Positions 53,330 to 63,172 of a DNA stretch of 64,000 nt are shown here, piece after piece; the first letter of the stretch is position 1, and every line of letters starts with the position of its first letter. The notes beneath the pieces are model-generated. The model did not search any database and was not told where the DNA came from. It saw only the letters and a list, made by a program, of their open reading frames with translations. The stretch spans positions 1,861,501 to 1,925,500 of the forward strand of contig DATCMI010000001.1 of assembly GCA_036563485.1 (NCBI GenBank), written 5' to 3'. The position numbers and the translations under genes are program-made. Source of the stretch: Sphingomicrobium sp. (GTDB lineage: Bacteria; Pseudomonadota; Alphaproteobacteria; Sphingomonadales; Sphingomonadaceae).

Positions 53330-54769
53330 ATGAGAAACTGGAACTTCCGCAAACGGGTGATCTCGCGCGAGGAGATGCCCGAGGAGCATCGGCTCAAGCA
53401 GTCTTTGTCCTGGCCTCACCTGGTCGCGCTCGGCGTCGGCGCGATCGTCGGCACCGGCATTTTGACGCTAATCGGCGTGGGCGCGGGGAAGGCGGGCCCG
53501 GCCGTCATCCTTTCGTTCGCGATCGCGGGAATCATCTGCGCCTGTGCGGCGCTCGCTTATGCCGAGGTCGCGACGATGATCCCGGCGTCCGGCGCCGCCT
53601 ACACTTACTCCTACGTCGTGTTCGGTGAGCTTCTCGCCTGGATGGTCGGCGTGGCCCTGATCCTCGAATATACGCTTGTGGTCAGCGCAGTTGCCGTCGG
53701 CTGGTCAGGCTATGCTTCCGGGTTCCTGGAATCCGTCGGTCTCGGTTTGCCGGCAGCGCTGATCAACGGCCCCGAATTGGGCGGCGTCCTCAACGTACCC
53801 GCCATCTTCATCATTTTCGTCGTCGCTCTGGCGCTGATCGCCGGCACCCGGGAAAGCGCGACGGTCAACGCGGTCCTCGTGCTGGTCAAAATCGCGGCGC
53901 TCGCGCTGTTCATCGCCGTGACCCTGCCGGTGTTCGACCCGGCGCACTTCCACCCGTTCATGCCCAACGGCTTTCCGCGCAACGGACCTCCGGGTCACGA
54001 GGTCGGGGTGATGGCGGCCGCAGCGATCATCTTCTTCGCCTTCTACGGATTCGATGCGATCGCCACCGCCGCGGAGGAAGCCAAGAACCCGAGCCGCGAT
54101 CTTGCCATCGGAATCGTCGGATCGATGTTGGTATGCGTGCTCATCTACATGGCGGTCGCTGCCGCTGCGATCGGTGCTGTCGTTTACACCGGCTTCGCGG
54201 ACAGCGCCGAGCCGCTCGCTCTGATCCTGAGAGAGATCGGCCAGGACTGGGCGGCGCGGATCCTCGGGGCGTCCGCCGTGATCGCGCTGCCGACGGTGAT
54301 CCTCGCCTTCTTCTACGGGCAGAGCCGCATCTTCTTCACCGTCGCGCGCGACGGCCTGCTGCCCCCCAGCCTTGCCCGTGTGTCCAGCCGCGGATCGCCG
54401 GTGCGGATCACCATCTTCACCGCGATCGTCTGCTCAGTATTCGCGGGGCTGATCCCGCTGACCGCTATCGCCGCGCTCGCGAACGCCGGCACGCTTGCTG
54501 CGTTCGTCGCCGTTTGCGCCGCAATGCTCGTCCTGCGGCGCCGCGAGCCCAACGCCGAGCGCCGCTTCCGCGCTCCGTTGGCGCCGCTGGTCGGCACGGT
54601 CGGCATTCTGGGCTGCCTTTACCTGTTCATCAGCCTGCCGAACCGAACGCAGATCTTCTTCCTCGCCGCACAAGCGATCGGTCTCGTCCTATACTTCGTC
54701 TACGGCAGCAGGGCCGCGGAACGGGCGCGGAGCGCTAGCGCTTCAGGAAGCCCTCAAGCTCCTGCTTGA
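53330..54769 (+). CDS. APC-superfamily amino acid permease
   Basis: 479 residues with about 12 membrane helices. The first helix carries ALGVGAIVGTGILTLIGVGA, the Gly-rich substrate-binding signature of APC transporters, and IIFFAFYGFDAIATAAEEAK is the helix 6 motif of the cationic amino acid transporter subgroup. Shine-Dalgarno GGGAGG. The 3' end overlaps the convergent PilZ gene by 35 bp. Confidence 0.92.
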   Translation: MRNWNFRKRVISREEMPEEHRLKQSLSWPHLVALGVGAIVGTGILTLIGVGAGKAGPAVILSFAIAGIICACAALAYAEVATMIPASGAAYTYSYVVFGELLAWMVGVALILEYTLVVSAVAVGWSGYASGFLESVGLGLPAALINGPELGGVLNVPAIFIIFVVALALIAGTRESATVNAVLVLVKIAALALFIAVTLPVFDPAHFHPFMPNGFPRNGPPGHEVGVMAAAAIIFFAFYGFDAIATAAEEAKNPSRDLAIGIVGSMLVCVLIYMAVAAAAIGAVVYTGFADSAEPLALILREIGQDWAARILGASAVIALPTVILAFFYGQSRIFFTVARDGLLPPSLARVSSRGSPVRITIFTAIVCSVFAGLIPLTAIAALANAGTLAAFVAVCAAMLVLRRREPNAERRFRAPLAPLVGTVGILGCLYLFISLPNRTQIFFLAAQAIGLVLYFVYGSRAAERARSASASGSPQAPA

Positions 54770-55643
54770 GCTCAGGCACCGATAGCCGCTGCCACCGCGG
54801 GTCCCAGGGTGAATCGAGTGCGTCGACCCTATTGAGGTAGGCCGGGCGAACCCATTCGCTCGGCGCCACCGCGGGCGACGAGCGGCCCAGCAGGGCCATG
54901 TCGAATTCGGAGTGGAACCGCAGGCCGACCTGATCGCCGACCGCCCAGGTGACAGTGCCTGACACCGAAACCGCGGGGCCAAGCTCCAGCAGGGGTTCGG
55001 CGCCGACCCTTACCGGCTCGCGGCACTCGAGCATCGCGCCCGTCGCGGAGATGTTGCGGACGCGAACGGTCGACGTCTGGTAATCGTGATAGAGCGTGCC
55101 GGACCAGATCAGAGGATGTCGCGGCGCGCGCCGCTGCTCATCGCCGGGCTCCTGCCTTGCGGCCCCGGCGGGTTGGTCGGTCGCTGCGACGAAATCCATA
55201 TCGGGAAAGGAGCGGCTGATCGCGTCGCGGAGCACGGCGGCGCGCTGGTCGTCCGAACAGTCGAGCTGAGTCTCGTGGGCGAATTCCAGGCCGATGCGGT
55301 CGCCGCGAATCCAGCGGACGGCACATTCGATGGTGCCGTGCTCGCCGAGGTGGAGGTCGACGCGGTCCCACAACTTGGCGGCGATTTGACCGCTGATCAT
55401 CGCTCCGCCACCGGAGAGGTTCACGAGCGTGACCTGGTGGCGGGTGCCCTCGTGGCTGAGTTCCACCGTCTCTGCGGTAAGTCGGTGACGATCGGTGCCG
55501 CGGCTATTGGCGCGCCGGCTTTCTTCCCGCGGCACGGCGACGCTTTGCAAGTCGTCGCTCTTCGTGCCCTTTGGCATCTTGGCCTTCAGGATCGGCTGCT
55601 CCGCGCGGCTCTGCCCGCCAAAGATCTTCGCTCTGATATTCAT
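54735..55643 (-). CDS. Double PilZ-domain protein (cyclic-di-GMP binding)
   Basis: 302 residues with two PilZ domains. Domain 1 (about residues 45-140) has RGTDRHRL and NLSGGGAMI; domain 2 (about residues 170-270) has RRAPRHPLIW and NISATGAML. RxxxR plus D/NxSxxG is the c-di-GMP site, and both copies keep it. No output domain is visible, so it likely acts on a partner. Target process (motility, exopolysaccharide) not indicated by neighbours. Confidence 0.88.
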   Translation of the reverse strand: MNIRAKIFGGQSRAEQPILKAKMPKGTKSDDLQSVAVPREESRRANSRGTDRHRLTAETVELSHEGTRHQVTLVNLSGGGAMISGQIAAKLWDRVDLHLGEHGTIECAVRWIRGDRIGLEFAHETQLDCSDDQRAAVLRDAISRSFPDMDFVAATDQPAGAARQEPGDEQRRAPRHPLIWSGTLYHDYQTSTVRVRNISATGAMLECREPVRVGAEPLLELGPAVSVSGTVTWAVGDQVGLRFHSEFDMALLGRSSPAVAPSEWVRPAYLNRVDALDSPWDPRWQRLSVPELKQELEGFLKR

Positions 55644-55803
55644 CCGCTCGTTCCGTAGACCTTGCCCCGGTACAGCTTAGGCGCCGGGTGGTTACGGAAT
55701 CGTGCATTGGTTCGGATGAGGATGCCGGTGATGCCGATGGAGGGATGGGAAGGTGGGAGGGTCCCTCCACCGGCGTCCCGAAAGGATCCAAGTTACCGCA
55801 AAA

Positions 55804-57216
55804 TTAAGAAGAATAATACATGTCGAATTCGACCGGGCTCGGTGTCGTTTCCCAGCGCATCACTTCGTCCCACTTCAGCTCGATATAGCTGTCGATCTGG
55901 TCGTCGCTGAAGACGTCTCCGCGGGTCAGGAAGGCGCGGTCGGCGGCAAGGCTGACGAGCGCTTCGCGAAGCGAGCCGCACACGGTGGGCACGTTCACCA
56001 GCTCCTGCGGCGGCAGGTCGTAGAGGTTCTTGTCCATCGGATCGCCGGGGTGGATGCGGTTCTGGATGCCGTCGAGCCCCGCCATCATGATCGCCGCATA
56101 AGCGAGATATGGGTTGGCCATCGCATCGGGGAAGCGGAACTCGACCCGCTTCGACTTCTCGCCCGTGCCGTAGGGGATGCGGCAGGACGCCGACCGGTTG
56201 CGGCTTGAATAGGCGAGCAGGACCGGCGCCTCGAAGCCCGGCACCAGCCGCTTGTAGCTGTTGGTCGTCGGATTCGTGAAGGCGTTCAGCGCGCGGGCGT
56301 GCTTGATGACGCCGCCGATGAAATTGAGCGCCATCTCGCTAAGGCCGGCATAGCCGTTCCCGGCGAACAGCGGCTTGCCGTCCTTCCAGATCGAAAAGTG
56401 GGTGTGCATGCCGCTGCCATTATCCTTAGCGATCGGCTTGGGCATGAAGGTCGCCGTCTTGCCGTAGGCATGGGCCACCATGTGCACGACATATTTGTAG
56501 ATCTGCATGCGGTCGGCGGTCTCGACGAGGCCACCGTAGGTAAGGCCGAGCTCATGCTGCGACGCGGCGACTTCATGGTGATGCTTGTCGCACGGCAGGC
56601 CCATGTCGAGCATGGTCGAGACCATCTCGGCGCGGATGTCCTGGGCGCTGTCGACCGGCGCGACCGGGAAGTAGCCGCCCTTCGCGCGCGGCCGGTGCGC
56701 CTGGTTGCCGCCTTCATATTCGCGGCCGGTGTTGGTCGGCAGCTCGATATCGTCGATCCGGTAATAGCTGACGTTGTAGCCGTCCTCGAAGCGCACGTCG
56801 TCGAACATGAAGAATTCGGCTTCAGGCCCGACGAACACGGTGTCGCCGATGCCGGTCTGCTTCAGATAGGCTTCGGCGCGCGTGGCCGTCGAACGCGGGT
56901 CCCGGCCGTAAAGCTCGCCGGTCGAAGGCTCCACGACGTTGCAGAACAACACCATCATCGGCGTCGCGCTGAACGGGTCGACATAGGCCGCGTCGAGATC
57001 CGGCTTCAGGATCATGTCGCTCTCGTTGATCGCCTTCCAGCCGGCGATGGACGAGCCGTCGAACATGAAACCGTCGGTCAGCTGGTCCTCATCGATGACG
57101 CCGGAGGCCATGGTCAGGTGCTGCCACTTCCCCTTGGGATCGGTGAACCGGAGGTCGACCCACTCGATTTCCTCGTCCTTGATGCGCGAAAGGATCGTGC
57201 CTGCGTCGTTGGCCAT
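55804..57216 (-). CDS. glnA: Glutamine synthetase type I
   Basis: 470 residues, GSI type: [18 protein letters not shown], metal-binding [28 protein letters not shown] and the adenylylation Tyr in [12 protein letters not shown]. Incorporates ammonia into glutamine. I started at ATG 57216 ([12 protein letters not shown]). Unlike most Alphaproteobacteria, no glnB lies directly upstream: the divergent neighbour is a membrane protein. Confidence 0.96.
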   Translation of the reverse strand: MANDAGTILSRIKDEEIEWVDLRFTDPKGKWQHLTMASGVIDEDQLTDGFMFDGSSIAGWKAINESDMILKPDLDAAYVDPFSATPMMVLFCNVVEPSTGELYGRDPRSTATRAEAYLKQTGIGDTVFVGPEAEFFMFDDVRFEDGYNVSYYRIDDIELPTNTGREYEGGNQAHRPRAKGGYFPVAPVDSAQDIRAEMVSTMLDMGLPCDKHHHEVAASQHELGLTYGGLVETADRMQIYKYVVHMVAHAYGKTATFMPKPIAKDNGSGMHTHFSIWKDGKPLFAGNGYAGLSEMALNFIGGVIKHARALNAFTNPTTNSYKRLVPGFEAPVLLAYSSRNRSASCRIPYGTGEKSKRVEFRFPDAMANPYLAYAAIMMAGLDGIQNRIHPGDPMDKNLYDLPPQELVNVPTVCGSLREALVSLAADRAFLTRGDVFSDDQIDSYIELKWDEVMRWETTPSPVEFDMYYSS

Positions 57217-57410
57217 GATGTTTCCCGATGCTCCTGCCTGCCGTTGCGCCCGATCGCATGCCGCCGTCACCCGGCGGGCGGCCGGGTTCGAGCGAGGTGA
57301 TTCGAGCTTGTGAGTCCAGATTCCCCAGCAGCGCGCCGGAGTCAGGGGTGCGGCGAATATTTCACGGGCGACGTCGCAATCACTTCGCCGATTGCCTCCT
57401 TCTCGCGGCC

Positions 57411-57716
57411 ATGCGAGTTGGCGCCGCCATGATGACCATAGCGATCACCGTTTCGGTGGTGACAGCAATCCTGTTGATTCACTGGGCCTATGTGGACTTC
57501 CGCTTCCGCTATCGCGAAGGAATCATGTGGTTCTGGATGTTGAACCCGGCGCCGCCCCTGATGTGGATTGGCCGTGCGCTGCTGGTCGCTGCGCTGATCT
57601 TCGCTTTGTGCATGTATTGGATTGGGGCGAGCAAGCTGTTCATCATCATCCTTGGCGCATTGTTGCTTCTTCATCTCATCAGCCTGATCTTGCTTGAGGT
57701 TCTTGAACCGCGGTGA
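57411..57716 (+). CDS. Small membrane protein, unknown function
   Basis: 101 residues with three membrane helices and an aromatic loop ([20 protein letters not shown]). ATG 57411 or 57429 may be the true start. Divergent from glnA with 194 bp between, in which I see no other gene. Not recognised. Confidence 0.68.
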   Translation: MRVGAAMMTIAITVSVVTAILLIHWAYVDFRFRYREGIMWFWMLNPAPPLMWIGRALLVAALIFALCMYWIGASKLFIIILGALLLLHLISLILLEVLEPR

Positions 57717-57797
57717 GCCGGTCGGCGAAGCGCCACCAGAGCCGTTCTTCAGCCCCTTCACAGACCGAAAAGGCCTCGCTATCAGACCCGCCAATCG

Positions 57798-57817
57798 CAC
57801 CGCTTCAGCAAGCGGTG
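57798..57817. promoter_or_regulatory. Perfect 8-bp stem-loop upstream of petA
   Basis: CACCGCTT-CAGC-AAGCGGTG, 58 bp before the petA start, no T-run on either side. It may be a leader structure, an operator, or terminator of the small membrane gene; the missing U-tract argues against the last. Confidence 0.4.
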
Positions 57818-57875
57818 AGAGCGCGCTCACCTGCCTCCCGGCATGTGCAGTACCATCGCGTCAAAAAGGGGAATG

Positions 57876-58466
57876 ATGGCCACCAGGGCAGGGTCCGCTG
57901 AGGTTCCGGAAACCGCAGGCGAGATGAATGAGGAAAACGGGGTTCGCCGGCGCGACTTTCTCAATGTCGCCGCTGTGAGCTTCGCTGGCGTGGGCGGCGT
58001 CGTCGCCCTTGCGCCGTTGCTTATCCAGATGGCGCCGTCGGCGGACGTCCTGGCGCTGTCGACGACTGAAGTCGACATCGCCAAGGTCCAGCCGGGGCAA
58101 GGCATCAAGGTTAGCTGGCGCAAGCAGCCGGTGTTCATCCGCAACCTGACGCCCAAGGAGATCGCCGAGGCGAATGCCGTGCCGATGTCGCACCTTCGCG
58201 ATCCGCAGACGCTCGCACAGCGCACCAAGCCCGGCAAGGCAAACTGGCTGATCACGCTCGGCGTCTGCACGCACCTCGGCTGCGTGCCGCTCGGCATCGG
58301 CGAGGGTGAGAACCGCGGACCGTTCGGCGGCTATTTCTGCCCGTGCCACGGGTCAGCCTACGACACTGCAGCGCGCATCCGGTCCGGCCCCGCGCCGATC
58401 AACCTGGTGGTGCCGGAATATTCGTTCACGGGGCCGACGACCGTCGTCATCGGCGCGGAGGGGTAA
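57876..58466 (+). CDS. petA: Cytochrome bc1 complex Rieske iron-sulfur protein
   Basis: 196 residues: an N-terminal Tat-type membrane anchor (RRRDFLNVAAVSFAGVGGVV) and a C-terminal Rieske domain with CTHLGC and CPCHGS, the two 2Fe-2S binding boxes. It accepts the first electron from ubiquinol. ATG 57876 follows an AAAGGGG Shine-Dalgarno; a second ATG is three bases earlier. First gene of petABC. Confidence 0.96.
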   Translation: MATRAGSAEVPETAGEMNEENGVRRRDFLNVAAVSFAGVGGVVALAPLLIQMAPSADVLALSTTEVDIAKVQPGQGIKVSWRKQPVFIRNLTPKEIAEANAVPMSHLRDPQTLAQRTKPGKANWLITLGVCTHLGCVPLGIGEGENRGPFGGYFCPCHGSAYDTAARIRSGPAPINLVVPEYSFTGPTTVVIGAEG

Positions 58467-58475
58467 AGCGAAGCC

Positions 58476-59792
58476 ATGAGTTTTTCCTGGGCGAAGGCCT
58501 ACGAACCCAAGCACCCGCTCATGCGCTGGTTCGACGACCGGCTGCCGCTTCCGCGCCTGGTCTACGGGGCGATCGGCGGCGGCTATCCGGTGCCGCGCAA
58601 CCTCAACTACTTCTGGAATTTCGGCGTCCTCGCCGGGATCTTCCTGATGATCCAGATCATCACCGGGATCGTCCTGGCGATGCATTATACGGCGTCGGTC
58701 GAAGGCGCGTTCAATTCGGTCGAGCACATCATGCGCGACGTGAACGCGGGTTGGCTGCTCCGCTATGTTCACATGAACGGGGCGAGCTTCTTCTTCATCG
58801 TCACCTACGTCCACATCTTCCGCGGCCTCTACTACGGTTCGTACAAAGCGCCGCGTGAGCTGGTTTGGATGCTCGGCCTCGTCATCTACCTGCTGATGAT
58901 GGCGACCGCCTTCATGGGCTACGTGCTTCCCTGGGGCCAGATGAGCTACTGGGGCGCGCAGGTCATCACCGGCTTCTTCTCGGCCTTCCCGATCGTCGGC
59001 GAGCCGCTGCGGGTCTTCCTGCTCGGCGGCTATGCGCCGGACCAGGCTGCGCTCAGCCGGTTCTTCGCGCTTCACTATCTGCTTCCGTTCGTGATCGCCG
59101 CCGTGGTGATCCTGCACATCTGGGCGCTTCACATCCCCGGTTCGAGCAACCCGACCGGCGTCGATGTGAAGGACGAGCGCGACACTTTGCCGTTCCATCC
59201 TTACTATACGGCGAAGGACGGCTGGTTCGCCGGCGCGGTGCTGCTGGTATTCGCGTTGGTCACCTTCTTCACGCCGAACCTTCTCGGCCACCCCGACAAT
59301 TACATTCCGGCAAACCCGCTGGCGACACCGGCGCACATCGTGCCGGAATGGTATTTCTGGCCGTTCTACGCGATCCTTCGCGCCTTCACGGTGGACTTCA
59401 TCCTGCCCGCGAAGCTGTGGGGCGTGCTCGCCATGTTCTCGGCGATCCTGCTGCTCTTCTTCCTGCCGTGGCTGGACAAGTCGCCGGTGCGCTCGGGTTC
59501 CTACAGGCCGGTGTTCAAGCGCTTCTTCTGGATCCTCGTCGCCGACATCCTCCTTCTTGGCGTCTGCGGCGTGATGCCGGTCGAGCAGCCGTGGATCGCG
59601 CTCAGCCAAATCGCGACCATGTATTATTTCCTTCACTTCCTGGTGATCCTGCCGCTGGTGTCGGCCTTTGAAACGCCGCTTCCGCTGCCGAGCTCGATCA
59701 GTGAATCGGTGCTCCACGGCGAAGAGGCCGAAGCGGCGCCCGCCGGATCGAAGAAGCGCCCCGCGGCCGGCGCAACGACTGCAGCCGAGTAA
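58476..59792 (+). CDS. petB: Cytochrome b of bc1 complex
   Basis: 438 residues, eight membrane helices. Haem-ligand histidines lie in [20 protein letters not shown] and [20 protein letters not shown], and the Qo-site motif is [16 protein letters not shown]. Ala/Glu-rich C-terminal tail. Carries electrons through haems bL and bH across the inner membrane. Confidence 0.97.
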   Translation: MSFSWAKAYEPKHPLMRWFDDRLPLPRLVYGAIGGGYPVPRNLNYFWNFGVLAGIFLMIQIITGIVLAMHYTASVEGAFNSVEHIMRDVNAGWLLRYVHMNGASFFFIVTYVHIFRGLYYGSYKAPRELVWMLGLVIYLLMMATAFMGYVLPWGQMSYWGAQVITGFFSAFPIVGEPLRVFLLGGYAPDQAALSRFFALHYLLPFVIAAVVILHIWALHIPGSSNPTGVDVKDERDTLPFHPYYTAKDGWFAGAVLLVFALVTFFTPNLLGHPDNYIPANPLATPAHIVPEWYFWPFYAILRAFTVDFILPAKLWGVLAMFSAILLLFFLPWLDKSPVRSGSYRPVFKRFFWILVADILLLGVCGVMPVEQPWIALSQIATMYYFLHFLVILPLVSAFETPLPLPSSISESVLHGEEAEAAPAGSKKRPAAGATTAAE

Positions 59793-59809
59793 GAGAGGGC
59801 GACTAGAAC

Positions 59810-60730
59810 ATGCGTTTCATCCTCGGCTTCATCGGCGTCGTCTTCGCCGGGATCCTCGCCATCTCGCTGATCAGCAGCGGGCTCGATTACTTCAACAATC
59901 CGCCCGAAGAGACGGCTCAGCACAAGCTGCACAAGCATCCGAAGGACCTGCACCTCGCCAGCGACGGCGCGTTCGGCAAGTTCGACAATGCCCAGCTGCA
60001 GCGCGGCTTCCAGGTGTACACGGAGGTCTGCGCGGCCTGCCACGCGCTCGAGCGCGTTTCCTTCCGGGACCTCCATGCGCTTGGCTATAGCGAGGCGGAG
60101 ATCAAGAAGATCGCGTCCGACTGGAAGACGCAGGTGCCGTCGATCAATCCTGACACGGGTGAAGTTGCGGGCCGCAAGGCGCTGCCGTCCGACCGCTTCC
60201 CGTCGCCGTTCGCCAACGAAACTGCGGCGCGTGCGGCGAACAACAACGCCTATCCGCCGGACCTGTCGCTGATCACCAAATCGCGTGAGGGTGGGGCTGC
60301 CTACATCTATTCGCTGCTGACCGGATATCAGAACCAGTCGCCGGCGCTGGTGAAGGAATTCCCGGACGCGAAGACGCCTGCGGGGCTGCACTACAACCCC
60401 TATTTCGCCAACCTCAACATCGCCATGCCGCCGCCGCTCACCAGCAACGGGCAGGTCACTTATGCCGACGGTACGCCGGCCACGGTCGACCAGATGGCGA
60501 AGGACGTCTCGGCGTTCCTCGTTTGGGCCGGTGAGCCGAAGCTGGACTCGCGCCGCGCCTCGGGACTTGCCGTTACGATCTTCCTGCTGATCGCGTCGAT
60601 CCTCGGCTATCTGGCTTATCGCCAGACCTGGCATCAGGTGAAGCGGGGCGTCCGGGTCACTGGGGCACTCGATCCGGAGAACCAGGCGAAGAGCCGCCAC
60701 GCGAAAGCCGATGCTGGCATCGCGGGCTGA
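59810..60730 (+). CDS. petC: Cytochrome c1
   Basis: 306 residues. Haem-binding CAACHAL (CxxCH) near residue 70, the Met-ligand region NIAMPPPLTSNG and a C-terminal membrane anchor (VTIFLLIASILGYLAYRQTW). The N-terminus is a membrane segment/signal (RFILGFIGVVFAGILAISLI). Passes electrons to cytochrome c. A terminator follows. Confidence 0.96.
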   Translation: MRFILGFIGVVFAGILAISLISSGLDYFNNPPEETAQHKLHKHPKDLHLASDGAFGKFDNAQLQRGFQVYTEVCAACHALERVSFRDLHALGYSEAEIKKIASDWKTQVPSINPDTGEVAGRKALPSDRFPSPFANETAARAANNNAYPPDLSLITKSREGGAAYIYSLLTGYQNQSPALVKEFPDAKTPAGLHYNPYFANLNIAMPPPLTSNGQVTYADGTPATVDQMAKDVSAFLVWAGEPKLDSRRASGLAVTIFLLIASILGYLAYRQTWHQVKRGVRVTGALDPENQAKSRHAKADAGIAG

Positions 60731-60756
60731 GCCGCCCGTCGAAATTGATTAGCTTG

Positions 60757-60793
60757 CCGCCGGCGTGCCCAATAGCACGTCGGCGGTTTTCTT
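60757..60793 (+). terminator. Terminator of the petABC operon
   Basis: CCGCCGGCGTGC / GCACGTCGGCGG with an internal wobble, loop CCAATA and tail TTTTCTT. It ends 33 bp before the M28 peptidase start, so that gene has its own promoter. Confidence 0.88.
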
Positions 60794-60825
60794 ATGGCAT
60801 TGCCGTTTTGTGGGGGAGACGCATC

Positions 60826-62430
60826 GTGCGCACATTCAATTCGCTGTTACTGACATCCGCTGCCTTGTTCCTGGCGGCGCCCGCCGCTGCCGCGCCGAAC
60901 GACATGGCACGGGTCATCGACGAAGGCATGAACCGCAGCCAGGTGATGCTGACCGCCCATGAGTTGATGGACGGCATCGGCCCGCGCCTGACCAAGTCCA
61001 CCAACATGACGCGCGCGGAAAATTGGGCGATCGCCAAGTTCCAGCGCTACGGGCTCACCAACGTCCATCGCGAGCCGTTCGACTTCGGCCGCGGCTGGGA
61101 CCTCATCGGCTCCAGCGTGCGGATGGTCTCGCCGCGCGCCATCGAGCTGACCGCCATTCCCGTCGCCTGGACCCCGCCGACCAACGGCGCAGTCACCGCG
61201 CCGATCGTGGTCGCGCCGATGAACAAAAGGGAGCAGTTCGCGGCATATCGCGGGAAGCTCGCGGGCAAGATCGTCCTGACCAGCCTGCCGGGCGAGGGCA
61301 GCGAGCCCAAGGAAGCGCCGTTCAAGCGCTTGTCCGGCGAGGAAATCGGCAAGCTCGACCAATATGAGCAGCCGAAGTACGACCCCGACAGCGCCGCGAA
61401 CATCCGCAAGCAGGTGCAGTTCGCCCGCGATCTCGACGCCTTTCTTGCAAGCGAGGGCGCGGTTGCGCGGGCGAAGATCGCCTATCGCGACGGCAAGCTG
61501 GTGTCGGGCGAAGGCTACAACCACCAGGTCGGGGCAACGGACAAGGTGCCGACGGTTGAGATCGCGGCCGAGGATTATCGCCGATTGGCTCGGCTCGCCA
61601 GGACCGGCCAGGCGCCGGTCCTAGAGATCCGCATCGACGCTCGGTTCCTGGACGGCGACACGATGGCCAACAACATCATCGCCGACATTCCAGGGGCCGA
61701 TCCCAAGGCCGGTTACGTCATGGCTGGTGCTCACTTCGACAGTTGGATCGCGGGTGACGGCGCGGCCGACAATGGCGCCGGCAGCGTCGTCGTCATGGAA
61801 GCGGCGCGCATCCTTCGGCAACTTGGTGTCCGGCCGAAGCGGACGATCCGCTTCGCCCTCTGGTCTGGAGAGGAACAGGGCCTGTTCGGCTCGATCAACT
61901 ATGTCCAGAATCACATCGCCAGACGCCCCGTTACGATGGGACAGGTCGGCTTCGTCAATTACATCGCCGGCAAGGATGCCTATCCGATGACGCCGCTGCC
62001 GGGCTATTCGGATCTGAAGGCCTATTTCAACATGGACAATGGCTCGGGCAAGCTGCGCGGCGTCTATGCGGAAGGCAATGCCGCCGCGGTTCCCCTGCTC
62101 CGTGAATGGCTGTCGCCGTTCAACAGCATGGGCGCGAGCGCGGTCGTGGCCGGGCCAACCCGCGGCACCGACCATGAGTTCTTCACTTATGCCGGGCTGC
62201 CGGGCTTCCAGTTCATCCAGGATCCGCTGGATTACGAAAGCCGCGTCCATCACTCGAGCATCGACACCGTCGACCATCTGAAGGCCGCGGACCTGCGCCA
62301 GGCTTCGGTGGTGCTTGCCGGGATGCTGCTCCAGGCGGCGAACAGCGACAGGGAGCTGCCGCGCATGCCGCTGCCGGGTCAACCCGTGCCGACGGATCCG
62401 TTCAAGTACGAATATCCCGATCCCAAGTAA
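60826..62430 (+). CDS. Secreted M28-family zinc aminopeptidase/carboxypeptidase
   Basis: 534 residues with signal peptide (SLLLTSAALFLAAPAAAAPN). A PA-type insert lies at about residues 120-300. The zinc ligands are in GAHFDSWIAGDGAADNGAG, the catalytic Glu pair in WSGEEQGLFGS, then FNMDNGSG and HHSSIDTVDH. GTG start with GGGGGAGACG. Acts in the periplasm or outside on peptides. Confidence 0.9.
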   Translation: MRTFNSLLLTSAALFLAAPAAAAPNDMARVIDEGMNRSQVMLTAHELMDGIGPRLTKSTNMTRAENWAIAKFQRYGLTNVHREPFDFGRGWDLIGSSVRMVSPRAIELTAIPVAWTPPTNGAVTAPIVVAPMNKREQFAAYRGKLAGKIVLTSLPGEGSEPKEAPFKRLSGEEIGKLDQYEQPKYDPDSAANIRKQVQFARDLDAFLASEGAVARAKIAYRDGKLVSGEGYNHQVGATDKVPTVEIAAEDYRRLARLARTGQAPVLEIRIDARFLDGDTMANNIIADIPGADPKAGYVMAGAHFDSWIAGDGAADNGAGSVVVMEAARILRQLGVRPKRTIRFALWSGEEQGLFGSINYVQNHIARRPVTMGQVGFVNYIAGKDAYPMTPLPGYSDLKAYFNMDNGSGKLRGVYAEGNAAAVPLLREWLSPFNSMGASAVVAGPTRGTDHEFFTYAGLPGFQFIQDPLDYESRVHHSSIDTVDHLKAADLRQASVVLAGMLLQAANSDRELPRMPLPGQPVPTDPFKYEYPDPK

Positions 62431-62479
62431 GGGAGGGGAGGGCGCTAGGCCTCCCGCGCTGCCGCGGCTAAGTTGTTGA

Positions 62480-62504
62480 GGAACGGAGGTTCCTCAGGAT
62501 CGTT
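62480..62504 (+). promoter_or_regulatory. EcfG promoter before the Tyr/Gly-rich lipoprotein
   Basis: GGAAC (62480-62484), 16 bases, CGTT (62501-62504): exact EcfG consensus. An 8-bp dyad, TGAGGAAC/GTTCCTCA (62477-62496), overlaps the -35, so a repressor could compete with sigma. Predicted initiation near 62512; the gene starts at 62541 behind AGGTG. Confidence 0.75.
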
Positions 62505-62540
62505 GCACGCCTGTCTCCTCTTGGACTTGGCAGGTGTAAC

Positions 62541-63128
62541 ATGCGTATCCCGTATATTTCCGCTCTTGCTGCCGGAGCGCTCGCGCTCGGCGGTTGCGCT
62601 TACGGCGGCCTCGGTGTCGGCGTCGGTGACCCTTATTACGGCTATGGCTACAACTCGAACTACGGCTACGGCAGCGCGGCCTACGGCTATTACGACCGCT
62701 ACGCCTATCGCAGCCCGTACGGCTATGGCTACTCGCCTTATGGGTACTCGCCCTACGGCTACAACGGTGGCGGTTCCAGCATCAGCATCGGCATCGGCAC
62801 TGGCGGCGGCTATTATGGCGGCTACTCGCCATTCGGCTGGTATAATAATTACTATTATCCGGGCAGCGGCTACTATGTGTACGACCGCTATCGCCGGGCG
62901 TACCCGATGACGACCCAGCAGCGTCAATATTGGTCGCAGCGCTCGCCTGCAGTCACCACCCGAAGCACGACGACGAGCAGCACGCGCGTTCGCCCCAACT
63001 GGAGCGGATTCGACCGCCAGACGGCGAGCCGCGAACAGCGGCAGGCCGTCCGCCAACAAAGGCAAGCAGTCCGCGAGCAGCGCCGGGCTACGCGGGAGCA
63101 GCGGCGCACCTCGACGCGCGACGAGTAA
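62541..63128 (+). CDS. Tyr/Gly-rich stress-type lipoprotein with Arg/Gln-rich repeat tail
   Basis: 195 residues. Lipobox LGGC gives a lipidated Cys at about residue 19. Residues 20-110 are Tyr/Gly/Pro-rich with PYGYGYSPYGY-type repeats. Residues 160-190 are basic heptad-like repeats (REQRQAV, RQQRQAV, REQRRAT). Low complexity at both ends suggests an outer-membrane or surface protein in cell-envelope stress. Transcription by EcfG is predicted. A strong terminator follows. Confidence 0.82.
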   Translation: MRIPYISALAAGALALGGCAYGGLGVGVGDPYYGYGYNSNYGYGSAAYGYYDRYAYRSPYGYGYSPYGYSPYGYNGGGSSISIGIGTGGGYYGGYSPFGWYNNYYYPGSGYYVYDRYRRAYPMTTQQRQYWSQRSPAVTTRSTTTSSTRVRPNWSGFDRQTASREQRQAVRQQRQAVREQRRATREQRRTSTRDE

Positions 63129-63145
63129 AGGTCCGCTGGCGACAG

Positions 63146-63172
63146 AAGGGCGGCCTTCCGGCCGCCCTTTTT
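63146..63172. terminator. Bidirectional terminator after the lipoprotein gene
   Basis: AAGGGCGGCC / GGCCGCCCTT, a perfect 10-bp stem with loop TTCC and a TTTTT tail. Overlaps the stop region of the convergent MaoC gene. Confidence 0.9.

Noticed and set aside
55752-55772. GC-rich hairpin (GGTGGGAGGG/CCCTCCACC) as glnA terminator
   Set aside because: The arms need a bulge and there is no T-run on the glnA strand; possible but not supported enough to list.
58353-59717. 454-codon minus-strand open frame opposite petB
   Set aside because: Charged His/Arg/Glu-rich translation is the antisense of membrane-helix codons; cytochrome b on the plus strand is certain.
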